The translations under genes and the position numbers were made by a program. A stretch of DNA of 64,000 nt from Rhizobium sp. GN54 (GTDB lineage: Bacteria; Pseudomonadota; Alphaproteobacteria; Rhizobiales; Rhizobiaceae). The stretch's first letter is position 1. The number at the start of each line of letters is the position of its first letter. The stretch is taken from NCBI RefSeq assembly GCF_021026345.1, contig NZ_JAJNCZ010000001.1, forward strand, positions 1 through 64,000, given 5' to 3'. This document shows, in pieces, positions 9,542 to 18,112 of this stretch. Below the pieces are notes generated by a model, which ran no database searches, was not told where the DNA came from, and worked only from the letters and a program-made list of their open reading frames with translations.

Positions 9542-9570
9542 TTGACACTCATTTCATCTTCGCCTTTATT
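9542..9570 (+). promoter_or_regulatory. Likely sigma-70 promoter of the polyol importer operon
   Basis: A perfect -35 TTGACA at 9542-9547 is followed 17 bases later by TTTATT at 9565-9570 as a -10. It is the best promoter match in the gap and points toward the binding-protein gene at 9675. Confidence 0.5.
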
Positions 9571-9674
9571 GGTCTCATCGGACTTCGAGGAGGAAGTCCG
9601 GCTTCAACACGCTCAGCGGCGTCCACGAAACGCCCTCAGGTTATTGGGAGGGGCTTCGGCCTCGAGGAGGAATC

Positions 9675-10703
9675 TTGCGCAAATTTTTCAGCTCGACCGC
9701 CATGGCGGTTCTTGCCACAACGCTTTTTGCCGGCACGGCATCTGCGGAAACGGACAATCCGTTCCGCTGCAAGCCGGGCGAAAAATACGTCATGAACGTC
9801 ATGGTCTCGGGCGTGGAATACTGGTTCCCTGTCTACGAGATGTTCAAGCAGGCCGGCCAGCAGTTCGGCTGCGAGACAGAATATACCGGCACGCCGGAAT
9901 ACGACGTCAACAAGCAGATCGCCACCTTCGACCAGGCGTTGGCCCAGAGCCCGGCCGGCATCCTCGTCCATCCGATGAACTCCGATCCGTTCATCGAGCC
10001 GATCAACCGTGCCATCGAGCAGGGGACGGCCGTCGTCACGTTTGCCGCCGACTCGCCGCTTTCCAAGCGTGTCTCGTTCATCACCTCGGACAATACCCGC
10101 GAAGGCATCTATGCCGCCGACGCAATCGCCGAGAAGCTGGGTGGCAAGGGCGAATATGCGGTGCTGGAAAATCCGGGCCAGGACAACCACGACAAGCGCA
10201 TCGCAGCGTTCATCGGCCGTATGGAAGAGAAGTGGCCGGACATGAAACTCGTCGGTCGCGCCGCTTCCAACCAGGACCCGACCAAGGCCTATCAGGGCCT
10301 CTCGAGCATCATTCAGGCCAATCCGGGTCTCGGCGCGGTCTTCATGCCGGAGGCGAACTCGGCGATCGGCGCATCGCAGGCCTCCAAGGAAAACGGCGGC
10401 AAGGTTCTCGTCATGTGCGCCGACGTCAATGCCAACATCCTCGACATGATCAAGGCTGGCGAAGTCTTCGGCTCGATCAACCCCAACCAGGGCATGCAGG
10501 GCTACATGGGCTTCATGCTGTTGTGGCTTGCCAAGCATCCGGAGCTGATCGACCCGATGAACGACGCCAAGCGCTCGGGCTTCAATCCGATGAGCATCCC
10601 GGTGGTCGATAATGGTCTGTCGATCGTCACTGCCGAAAATGCCGACGACTTCTATTGGGACAAGTACCTGAAGCGCCGGGGCACGAAGGGCATCGAGGAG
10701 TAG
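9675..10703 (+). CDS. Sugar ABC transporter substrate-binding protein
   Basis: A 342-residue periplasmic binding protein of the ribose/galactose type (Peripla_BP_4). A signal peptide with the sequence MRKFFSSTAMAVLATTLFAG then TASA precedes the mature protein. Internal segments such as AGILVHPMNSDPFIEPINRA and the SDNTREGIYAADAIAEKLGG region fit sugar or polyol binding proteins. Translation very likely starts at TTG 9675, because GAGGAGG lies immediately upstream at 9664-9670 and the signal peptide begins there. It is the first gene of an operon with an ABC ATPase, permease, SorC regulator and catabolic enzymes. The substrate is not readable from sequence; a polyol is inferred from the kinase/dehydrogenase genes downstream. 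Confidence 0.88.
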   Translation: MRKFFSSTAMAVLATTLFAGTASAETDNPFRCKPGEKYVMNVMVSGVEYWFPVYEMFKQAGQQFGCETEYTGTPEYDVNKQIATFDQALAQSPAGILVHPMNSDPFIEPINRAIEQGTAVVTFAADSPLSKRVSFITSDNTREGIYAADAIAEKLGGKGEYAVLENPGQDNHDKRIAAFIGRMEEKWPDMKLVGRAASNQDPTKAYQGLSSIIQANPGLGAVFMPEANSAIGASQASKENGGKVLVMCADVNANILDMIKAGEVFGSINPNQGMQGYMGFMLLWLAKHPELIDPMNDAKRSGFNPMSIPVVDNGLSIVTAENADDFYWDKYLKRRGTKGIEE

Positions 10704-10890
10704 GTCATCGGCCTTTGGCCCATCTGGGCGGGGGCAGAAGGTGGCCAAGGGGGCCGGGGGAGGGGATGGTAGGCTCTGAGCTTGCCGCACTATCCCCTCT
10801 CATCCTCTCATCGCCTCGTAGTTCGGTGCTTCTCCGTAAGGGGAGAGGCGGCAGATTTTCGCAGTCGCCGCGATCGAGGTCCGGTGCTGG
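10704..10890. repeat. Rhizobial intergenic repeat-like segment
   Basis: This gap holds polypurine and palindromic patches (GCCGGGGGAGGGGAT; CTTCTCC..GGGGAGAGGC) that recur in similar form at 18.02 kb and inside the coding start at 23.83 kb. Such segments are common between rhizobial genes and can form RNA stem-loops that tune expression between a highly expressed binding-protein gene and its ATPase gene. Confidence 0.4.
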
Positions 10891-10905
10891 ACAAGGAAAA
10901 TGACG

Positions 10906-12432
10906 ATGGCGGAGCCGGTGCTCACCATTCATGGCGTAAGCAAGCACTTCGCGGCAATCCGCGCGCTGACGGATGTCGACTTCACGCTCGAGCGCGGCGA
11001 GGTCCATGCGCTCTGCGGCGAAAACGGCGCGGGCAAGTCAACGCTGATGAACATCATCGCCGGCGTGCTGCAGCCGACCGAAGGCGAAATCCGTGTCGGG
11101 GGAAAACCTGTCCGCATGACGTCACCCGCGGCCGCACAGGCGCTCGGCATTGGTCTGGTGCATCAGGAAATCGCCCTCTGCCCTGATGCGACCGTAGCCG
11201 AGAACATGTTCATGGCTGCGACCAACCGACGCCGTTCTCCTTTCATGAATTACCGCGCCCTGGAGCGTGATGCGCAGGCGGTGATGAACCGGCTGGCCGC
11301 GATCGATGTCCGCCAGAAGGTCGCCGACCTGCCGATTTCCAGTCAGCAGCTCGTCGAGATCGCCAAGGCATTGACGCTCGACTGCCGTGTTCTCATTCTG
11401 GACGAGCCGACTGCGGCCCTCACCGAGACCGAGGCGCAGCGGCTCTTCTCCATCATCCGTGATCTCAAGGCGAACGGCATCTCGATCATCTATATCAGCC
11501 ACCGTATGGCCGAGATCTTCAGCCTGTGCGACCGCGTGACCGTTTTTCGTGATGGCCGTTATGTCTGCACCGACAAGATCGCCGACGTGACAGCCGACGA
11601 CGTGGTACGTCGCATGGTTGGTCGAGAGATCACCCAGCTTTATCCGGAAAAGCTCAACGTCGAGGATGCCTCCGGCGAAACCATCCTGGAAGTCGACGGC
11701 CTTGGCGATGGTGCCCGTTTCCACGACATCAGCTTCAACCTGCGACGGGGCGAAATCCTCGGCATCGGCGGGCTCATCGGCTCGGGCCGCACGGAGATCG
11801 CCGAAGGTATTTGCGGGCTTCGTGCACACACAGCCGGCGAGGTGCGCCTGCATGGCAAGCCGCAGGCGATCCGTGCCTACGCGGATGCGGTCAAGGCGGG
11901 CGTCGTCTATCTGTCGGAGGACCGCAAGGGTTCTGGCATCTTCCTGGAAATGTCGATCGCGCAGAATATCTCGGTGCTGAACCTCAAGGCGCTCACCAAC
12001 CGGGCGGGACTGCTGAACGGTCGTGCCGAAGCGGCTTTTGCCGAGGATCTCGCGCGGCGGCTTGGCGTACGCATGGGTGGTGTCGAGGCGCCGGTGAAGT
12101 CGCTGTCGGGCGGCAACCAGCAGAAAGTGGCGATCGCCAAGCAGCTTGCGGTGAAGCCCAGGGTGATCCTGATGGACGAGCCGACGCGCGGAATCGATGT
12201 CGGCGCCAAGACCGAAATCCATCGGCTGCTGCGCGATCTCGCGCGCTCGGGCATCGGCATCGTCGTCATCTCTTCGGAACTGCCGGAGCTGCTTGGGCTT
12301 TGCGATCGTGTGCTGGTCGTCCGGGAGGGACGTATCGCGGGTGAACTTGGCGCGGAGAATATGACGGAGGAGGCCGTGATCCGCCTTGCATCGGGGGTCA
12401 CGGCAACAAGGACGGCAGATCATGCCGCGTAA
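10906..12432 (+). CDS. Sugar ABC transporter ATP-binding protein (two NBDs)
   Basis: A 508-residue RbsA/MglA-type protein with two fused nucleotide-binding domains. The first half has Walker [10 protein letters not shown] and Walker [19 protein letters not shown]. The second half has the degenerate P-loop region [17 protein letters not shown] and a good signature [16 protein letters not shown] with [14 protein letters not shown]. It energises import of the sugar bound by the upstream protein. ATG 10906 is preferred since AAGGAA ends eight bases before it; ATG 10900 is the alternative. The full-length two-domain form contrasts with the half-size ATPases of the other two importers in the window. 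Confidence 0.92.
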   Translation: MAEPVLTIHGVSKHFAAIRALTDVDFTLERGEVHALCGENGAGKSTLMNIIAGVLQPTEGEIRVGGKPVRMTSPAAAQALGIGLVHQEIALCPDATVAENMFMAATNRRRSPFMNYRALERDAQAVMNRLAAIDVRQKVADLPISSQQLVEIAKALTLDCRVLILDEPTAALTETEAQRLFSIIRDLKANGISIIYISHRMAEIFSLCDRVTVFRDGRYVCTDKIADVTADDVVRRMVGREITQLYPEKLNVEDASGETILEVDGLGDGARFHDISFNLRRGEILGIGGLIGSGRTEIAEGICGLRAHTAGEVRLHGKPQAIRAYADAVKAGVVYLSEDRKGSGIFLEMSIAQNISVLNLKALTNRAGLLNGRAEAAFAEDLARRLGVRMGGVEAPVKSLSGGNQQKVAIAKQLAVKPRVILMDEPTRGIDVGAKTEIHRLLRDLARSGIGIVVISSELPELLGLCDRVLVVREGRIAGELGAENMTEEAVIRLASGVTATRTADHAA

Positions 12433-12448
12433 GGAGGGAGAGACGGGA

Positions 12449-13438
12449 ATGGCAATCGACACGATGGCGGCGGACATGCCGAAAACCGGGCACTGGAAAC
12501 GCATCGGCACCATGCGCGAAGCGGGGCTGATCGCGATCATCCTGGCGCTCTGCGTGATCATGAGTTTCGCCTCGCCGCACTTCCTCACGCTCGGCAACTT
12601 CCGCGCCATGCTGATGAGCTTTTCGGTGGAAGGCATCGTCGTCGTGGGCATGACGATCCTGCTGATCGTCGGTGGCATCGATCTTGCTGTCGGCTCGGTC
12701 GTCTGTTTCGCGATGGTGCTGTCGGGGTCGCTGTTTCTTGCCGGGCTCGATCCATGGACGGCCTCGCTGATCGGCATCCTTGCCAGTGGCGTCATCGGGG
12801 CGATCATGGGGTTCTTCGTGACGGTGGTGGGGCTCAGCCATTTCATCACCTCGCTTGCCGGCATGGTGATCGTGCGTGGTCTCTGCCTGGTCATCACCAA
12901 GGGCACGCCGCTCTCGCTCTTCACCTTGCCGGCCGGCTTCAAGGCCGTCGGGCAGGGCACCTTCTACGGCGTTCCCTATGTGATCCTGATCTTCGTCGCC
13001 GTCGTCATTCTGTTCGATTTCCTGCTGCGCCGGGCAACGGCCTTCCGCAAGGTCTTCTATACCGGCAGCAACGAGAAGGCGGCGCTCTACTCCGGCATCC
13101 GCACCAACCAGGTGAAGTTCTGGGTAACGGTTCTCTGCTCCACGCTCGCCGGCGTCGCAGGCGTCATCTATATGTCCCGCTTCGGCGCCGCGACGCCCAC
13201 CTTCGGCGTCGGCATGGAGCTAAACATCATCGCCGCAGCCGTCATCGGCGGGGCCTCGCTGAACGGCGGCTCAGGCACGATCTTCGGCGCCATCCTCGGT
13301 ATCGCGCTGCTCTCGGTGGTCACCTCGTCGCTGATCCTGCTCGACGTGTCCGTCTATTGGCAGGACATGATCAAAGGCTGCATTCTGCTCGCTGCCGTCT
13401 CCATCGACCATCTCCTGCACATGCGGAAGGCCGCCTGA
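12449..13438 (+). CDS. Sugar ABC transporter permease
   Basis: A 329-residue RbsC/AraH-type inner-membrane permease with about ten hydrophobic segments and the family motif GMTILLIVGGIDLAVGSVV, plus GGASLNGGSGTIFGAILGIA near the C-terminus. It forms the channel for the importer encoded by the two genes before it. The start at ATG 12449 is supported by GGAGGG about nine bases upstream. The previous gene ends at 12432, so the two are tightly linked, and the SorC regulator follows after one base. Confidence 0.92.
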   Translation: MAIDTMAADMPKTGHWKRIGTMREAGLIAIILALCVIMSFASPHFLTLGNFRAMLMSFSVEGIVVVGMTILLIVGGIDLAVGSVVCFAMVLSGSLFLAGLDPWTASLIGILASGVIGAIMGFFVTVVGLSHFITSLAGMVIVRGLCLVITKGTPLSLFTLPAGFKAVGQGTFYGVPYVILIFVAVVILFDFLLRRATAFRKVFYTGSNEKAALYSGIRTNQVKFWVTVLCSTLAGVAGVIYMSRFGAATPTFGVGMELNIIAAAVIGGASLNGGSGTIFGAILGIALLSVVTSSLILLDVSVYWQDMIKGCILLAAVSIDHLLHMRKAA

Positions 13439-13439
13439 T

Positions 13440-14441
13440 ATGCCGATTGCCAAACTGAAACCCAGGACGACAGCGCCGCGCGAGGAAATCGTTATCGCGC
13501 GTCAGATGCACCAGGCGCTCGTGCTGCACTTCCTCGAAGGTTTGACGCAGGCGCAGATCGCCGATCAGCTCGGCATCTCGCATGCCACCGTCAACCGGTT
13601 GATCAAGCGCGGCCGCCAGCTGGGTCTCGTCGAAATCAAGATCAAGTCGCCGGTCGAGCCGCTGGTGGATATGGAGGAACGCCTGCTGGCGCTGGGTGGC
13701 ATCAGCCGCGCCGTCGTGGTGCCGACCGTTTCCGACAATCCGCAGACCGCGCTGCAGGCGGTCGGCGAGGCTGCGGCCCGGCTGCTGATCGAGGAAATCG
13801 CTGATGGTGATACCATCTGCATTACCGGCGGCAAGGGGGTGGGTGCCGTCGTTTCCGGCCTGCAGCCCGCCCGTCGCTTCGATGTCGAGGTGATACCGGC
13901 GACCGGCTGCGTGCAGGGCAAGCACTATACCGATGTCAACCACGTCTCCACCCTGATGGCAGACCGGCTCGGAGGCCGCTCTTACCAGATCCATGCGCCG
14001 CTCTTTGCTGACGATGCCGAGCAGCGGCGCATGCTGATGAATATGCGTTCCGTCGCCGATGTCTTCAAACGGGCGCGGGAGGCGAGGGTTGCGGTTGTCG
14101 GCATCGGGTCGATCCTGAGTTCGGATTCGACCTATTACGACCTGCATCCGTCCTCCAGCACCGACCGGTCGGCCATCGAGCATTCCGGCGCGAGTGCCGA
14201 ACTGCTGGCCCATCTGCTGGATGGCGAAGGCCGGGTCTGCGACTATAGCCTCAATCGCGTACTGGTTTCTCTGACGCTGGACGAGTTCGCTTCCATCCCG
14301 ACCAAGATCGGCGTGGCGAGCGGCCTCAACAAGGCCGGCTCCATCCTGAGCGTCCTGCGTGGCAACCACCTCGATACGCTCGTCACCGACGAGGCGACCG
14401 GGGCGCGCATTCTTGAAATAGCGGAAGGGTTTTCGGCATGA
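13440..14441 (+). CDS. SorC-family sugar-responsive transcriptional regulator
   Basis: A 333-residue SorC/DeoR-type regulator. The N-terminal helix-turn-helix is LTQAQIADQLGISHATVNRL (about residues 40-60). The rest is a sugar-binding domain related to phosphosugar isomerases (ITGGKGVGAVVSGLQPARRF, then GIGSILSSDSTYYDL). Members bind a phosphorylated intermediate and act on their own operon, as EryD does for erythritol. It overlaps the following aldo/keto reductase gene by four bases, so the regulator is part of the operon it presumably controls. The palindrome at 9514-9527 is a candidate operator. Confidence 0.88.
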   Translation: MPIAKLKPRTTAPREEIVIARQMHQALVLHFLEGLTQAQIADQLGISHATVNRLIKRGRQLGLVEIKIKSPVEPLVDMEERLLALGGISRAVVVPTVSDNPQTALQAVGEAAARLLIEEIADGDTICITGGKGVGAVVSGLQPARRFDVEVIPATGCVQGKHYTDVNHVSTLMADRLGGRSYQIHAPLFADDAEQRRMLMNMRSVADVFKRAREARVAVVGIGSILSSDSTYYDLHPSSSTDRSAIEHSGASAELLAHLLDGEGRVCDYSLNRVLVSLTLDEFASIPTKIGVASGLNKAGSILSVLRGNHLDTLVTDEATGARILEIAEGFSA

Positions 14442-15433
14442 GTGGTGAACAGTTGATCCGCGAAATCGGGCGCTCCGGCGTCAAGGCGTCGGCCGTCGGG
14501 CTCGGCACCTGGGCGATCGGCGGCTGGATGTGGGGCGGAACCGACGAGGCGCAATCCGTCGCCGCCATTCAGGCGTCGCTCGAAGCCGGCGTCAACCTCA
14601 TCGACACGGCTCCGGCCTATGGTCTCGGCCGCTCGGAAGAGATCGTCAGCAAGGCGATTGCCGGTCGCCGCGACAAGGCCGTCATCGCCACCAAATGCGG
14701 TCTTGTCTGGCACACCCGGAAAGGGACGCATTTCTTCGATCAGGATGGCAAGCCGGTGCACCGCTATCTCGGGCGCCAATCGATCATCTATGAAGTCGAG
14801 GAAAGTCTGCGGCGGCTCGGCACGGACTATATCGATCTCTACATCACCCACTGGCAGGACGCGACGACGCCGATTGAGGAGACGATGCGGGCGCTGGAGG
14901 AGCTGAAGGCGGCCGGCAAGATCCGCGCCATCGGCGCCAGCAATGTCGATCGCTCCGAGTTGCAGCAATACATCGAAACCGGATCGCTCGATGCGATCCA
15001 GGAGCGGTTCAGCATGATCGATCGTCAGATCGAGGCGGACCTGCTGCCGCTCACTGTTGAAAACGGCGTATCGACGCTCAGCTATTCCTCGCTGGCGCTC
15101 GGCCTGCTCTCCGGCACCATCGGGCCGGACCGCATCTTTTCCGGCGACGACCAGCGCAAGGACAATCCGCGTTTCTCCGTCGCCAACCGTGAGAAGGCGA
15201 AGGATTTCTCCGACGCGATCAGTCCGGTTGCGGAGCGGCACGGGGCGAGCATCGCACAGGTGGTGATCGCCTGGACGCTGGCGCAGCCGGGCGTGACCTT
15301 TGCGCTGTGTGGCGCGCGCAATCCGGCGCAGGCGCTCGACAATGCGCGGGCTGGAACACTCAGGCTTTCCGCGGACGATCTTTCGGCCATCGATGCGGCG
15401 CTGGCTGCGAACCTGGCCAACATGGACGGATAA
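14438..15433 (+). CDS. Aldo/keto reductase
   Basis: A 331-residue aldo/keto reductase of the YajO/Tas-like group. Catalytic residues are visible: Asp and Tyr in NLIDTAPAYGLGRSEEIV, Lys in AVIATKCGL, and His in LYITHWQDATTP. The cofactor-binding end is CGARNPAQALDNA. It would interconvert an aldehyde and alcohol or dehydrogenate a sugar with NAD(P). In this operon it may oxidise a free sugar or polyol, or reduce an aldehyde from the aldolase reaction. The start overlaps the SorC gene by four bases. Confidence 0.88.
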   Translation: MSGEQLIREIGRSGVKASAVGLGTWAIGGWMWGGTDEAQSVAAIQASLEAGVNLIDTAPAYGLGRSEEIVSKAIAGRRDKAVIATKCGLVWHTRKGTHFFDQDGKPVHRYLGRQSIIYEVEESLRRLGTDYIDLYITHWQDATTPIEETMRALEELKAAGKIRAIGASNVDRSELQQYIETGSLDAIQERFSMIDRQIEADLLPLTVENGVSTLSYSSLALGLLSGTIGPDRIFSGDDQRKDNPRFSVANREKAKDFSDAISPVAERHGASIAQVVIAWTLAQPGVTFALCGARNPAQALDNARAGTLRLSADDLSAIDAALAANLANMDG

Positions 15434-15445
15434 CAGGCTGTCATC

Positions 15446-17194
15446 ATGAACCGTGAAGTGACATTGGACGGGCTTCGCAAAAGCCCGAAGGTGGACGTGT
15501 GCGTCCTCGGTGGCGGCATCAACGGGCTCAGCGTATTCCGTGAGCTCGCGCTGCAGGGCGTGAACGTGCTTCTCGTCGAAAAGGGCGACTATTGCTCGGG
15601 CGCCAGTGCTGCGCTGTCGCGCATGGTGCATGGCGGCCTGCGCTATCTCGAAAACGGCGAGTTCAGCCTTGTCAGGGAATCGTTGGTGGAGCGCGACCGT
15701 TTGCTGCGCAATGCGCCGCATTACGTCGCGCCACTTCCGACCACGGTTCCGATCTTCGATGTCTTCTCAGGACTCGGCAACGGCATCGTTCGTTTCCTCG
15801 GCCTCACCCGCCGCCCGAGCCGCCGTGGCGCCATCGCCATCAAGGCGGGGCTCGGCATCTATGATTTCCTCACCCGCAAGCGCGGGCTGATGCCGAAGCA
15901 TCAGTTTCGCGGCCGCCGCAGCACGCTTGCCAAATGGCCGGCGCTCAACCCGGCGATCCGCAGCGCCGTCACCTATTACGACGCCTGGGTAAGCCATCCG
16001 GAGCGCATCGGCATCGAGCTCCTGCGCGACGGGCTCTCCGCCAGGCCGAATGCAGCCGGCCTGAATTACGCCACGGTCGAGCAGGCCCCGGCGGGAGGTT
16101 TCCTGCTGCGCGACGGGATTTCCGGTGAGACGCTGACGATCAGGCCGTCCCTCATCATCAACGCCACCGGCGGCTGGATCGACATCGCCAATGCGTCTCT
16201 CTTTCCTGACGGGGATCGCCCCGCGCCGCTGATGGGCGGCACCAAGGGCTCCCACCTGATCATCGACCATCCCGGCCTGCACGACATGCTCGATGGGCAT
16301 ATGATCTATTATGAGAACGAGGATGGACGGATCTGCATCCTGTTCCCCTATCTCGGCAAGGTGCTGGTCGGATCGACCGACATCCGGGTGGATGATCCAG
16401 GCACAGTGCGCTGCGAGGCGGACGAGCGGGACTATATCCTGCAATCGCTCGCCTTCGTGCTCCCGGGCATCTCCATCCAGCCGGAGCAGATCGTCTTCCA
16501 GTTTGCAGGCGTGCGGCCGCTGCCCGCCAGCAACGACAGTTTTACCGGCCGTATTCCACGCGATCATTTCTGCACGACATTCGAAGGTCGAGATGGCGGG
16601 CCGCCGGTGCTCTGCATGATCGGCGGCAAGTGGACGACCTTCCGCTCCTTCGGCGCGCTTGCCGCCGACTTGGCGCTGGAACGGCTCGGCCTGCCGCGCC
16701 GGCTGGATACGGCTGAGCGAACCTTGGGGGGAGGGCGCGGCTTTCCCGATGATCCCGGCGACTGGCTGCGGCGGCTTTCGGCCGCGACGGGTCTTGCCGT
16801 GGATCGCGTCGCCACGCTTTTCACGCGCTATGGCACCGATGCCAGCGAGCTTGCCCGCTTCATGTCAGCGGGTCCGGATCATGCCTTGCCCCATGCCGGC
16901 TATAGCGCCCGCGAGCTCATCCATCTCATCCGCCACGAGGCGGTCGAGCATCTGGACGACCTGCTCCTGCGGCGCACGACGTTGGCCATCAGCGGCGAGC
17001 TTTCCCTTGAAATGACTGATGCGGCGCTTGCCGTGCTCGCGACCGAGAAGAGCTGGCCGCCGCCGCGCGCGACAGAAGAGCGCGCCCGTTTTCTGACCCT
17101 CCTGAACGACCGCCACGGTGTTTCGGAGGAAACCCTTTCCGTAAGGAACGAACAAAGGAGCGAACTATGCGAGACATCAACAAGGTCCGGATGA
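15446..17194 (+). CDS. FAD-dependent polyol-phosphate dehydrogenase (GlpD/EryB-like)
   Basis: A 582-residue protein of the glycerol-3-phosphate dehydrogenase family. The FAD-binding start is VCVLGGGINGLSVFRELALQ, followed by SRMVHGGLRYLENGEFSLV, a signature of GlpD. A C-terminal DAO_C helical domain is present (about residues 410-560). Such enzymes oxidise glycerol-3-phosphate or, in EryB, erythritol-phosphate, and feed electrons to quinone. With an FGGY kinase and aldolase in the same operon, oxidation of a longer polyol phosphate is more likely than plain glycerol use. Its 3' end overlaps the aldolase gene by 28 bases. Confidence 0.88.
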   Translation: MNREVTLDGLRKSPKVDVCVLGGGINGLSVFRELALQGVNVLLVEKGDYCSGASAALSRMVHGGLRYLENGEFSLVRESLVERDRLLRNAPHYVAPLPTTVPIFDVFSGLGNGIVRFLGLTRRPSRRGAIAIKAGLGIYDFLTRKRGLMPKHQFRGRRSTLAKWPALNPAIRSAVTYYDAWVSHPERIGIELLRDGLSARPNAAGLNYATVEQAPAGGFLLRDGISGETLTIRPSLIINATGGWIDIANASLFPDGDRPAPLMGGTKGSHLIIDHPGLHDMLDGHMIYYENEDGRICILFPYLGKVLVGSTDIRVDDPGTVRCEADERDYILQSLAFVLPGISIQPEQIVFQFAGVRPLPASNDSFTGRIPRDHFCTTFEGRDGGPPVLCMIGGKWTTFRSFGALAADLALERLGLPRRLDTAERTLGGGRGFPDDPGDWLRRLSAATGLAVDRVATLFTRYGTDASELARFMSAGPDHALPHAGYSARELIHLIRHEAVEHLDDLLLRRTTLAISGELSLEMTDAALAVLATEKSWPPPRATEERARFLTLLNDRHGVSEETLSVRNEQRSELCETSTRSG

Positions 17195-18009
17195 ACCGGC
17201 TGTTCGGCAACGGCCGTTGCCTGGACGTGGCGATCGATCATGGCGTCTGCAACGAGCCGTCTTTCCTCGACGGGCTGGAAAACATGCCGGCCGTTCTGAA
17301 GGCGTTGGTCGACGCGAAGCCTGATGCGATCCAGATGAACTACGGTCAGGCGGACTTGCTTCAGGCTCTGCCCGGCAGGGACAAGCCGGCGCTTGTCATG
17401 CGCATTGACATGGGAAACCCCTATAACCGCATCCGTCATCGGGATATGTGGGCCGTCTTGCAGAACGAAGCCGAACCGCTGATCGGTGCACTGCAGATGG
17501 ATGCGGCCTGTGTCGTCGTCAATCTCTTCATGCTGCCGGACGAGCCCGATCTCTTCCGCCAGTGCGTCCAGAACATTGCCCGCGTTCGTGCCGATTGCGA
17601 GAAATACGGCATGCCGCTGATGATCGAGCCGCTGGTGATGCAGCCGGTGACGGAGCGCGGCGGCTACATGGTCGATGGCGATGCGGACAAGATCGTGACC
17701 CTGACGCGGCTTGCCCGCGAGATGGGGGCCGATATCGTCAAGGCCGACCCGACGACCAACCCGGAGGATTTCCACCGCGTGGTCGAGGCGGCGCGCTGCC
17801 CGGTGCTGGTGCGCGGCGGCGGCAAGGAAGACCTGTCCGCAGTCTTCGCCAAATCCGCTGCCCTGATGCGACAAGGCGCGATGGGCATGGTCTATGGGCG
17901 CAATATCTACCAGCATGCCAACCCGAGCGCCGTCGTGCGCGGTCTGATGGCGATCATCCACGAGGGCCAGAGCGGCGAGGAGGCATTTGCCAGATATCGG
18001 CAGGGATGA
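17167..18009 (+). CDS. DhnA/LsrF-type class I aldolase
   Basis: A 280-residue TIM-barrel aldolase of the DeoC/FbaB/LacD group. The start CLDVAIDHGV holds the conserved Asp-His. The Schiff-base lysine is probable in GADIVKADPT, and CPVLVRGGGKEDLSAVFAKS forms the phosphate-binding glycine loop. It would cleave a ketose phosphate into two smaller pieces, acting after the kinase and GlpD-like dehydrogenase. AAAGGAG precedes the ATG. LsrF, which degrades phospho-autoinducer-2, is a relative and cannot be excluded, but the dehydrogenases in the operon favour sugar or polyol catabolism. Confidence 0.85.
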   Translation: MRDINKVRMNRLFGNGRCLDVAIDHGVCNEPSFLDGLENMPAVLKALVDAKPDAIQMNYGQADLLQALPGRDKPALVMRIDMGNPYNRIRHRDMWAVLQNEAEPLIGALQMDAACVVVNLFMLPDEPDLFRQCVQNIARVRADCEKYGMPLMIEPLVMQPVTERGGYMVDGDADKIVTLTRLAREMGADIVKADPTTNPEDFHRVVEAARCPVLVRGGGKEDLSAVFAKSAALMRQGAMGMVYGRNIYQHANPSAVVRGLMAIIHEGQSGEEAFARYRQG

Positions 18010-18016
18010 GGTCATG

Positions 18017-18055
18017 AATTCCCTCTTTTCCCCGTTGGGGAGAGGAGGGAACGAG
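18017..18055. repeat. Short palindromic repeat between aldolase and kinase genes
   Basis: TTCCCTC/GAGGGAA and CTTTTCCCC/GGGGAGAG form an imperfect stem-loop in the 103-base gap. The sequence style matches the repeat-like gap at 10.7 kb. Confidence 0.4.
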
Positions 18056-18112
18056 GCCTGTGTTTCCGGCCGAAATCGCGCAAGACTGTCAGAACCTTGG
18101 GAGGGGTTCGGA

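Noticed and set aside
11122-12960. 612-codon open frame on the minus strand
   Set aside because: Antisense to the ABC ATPase and permease genes, low-complexity and without family similarity.
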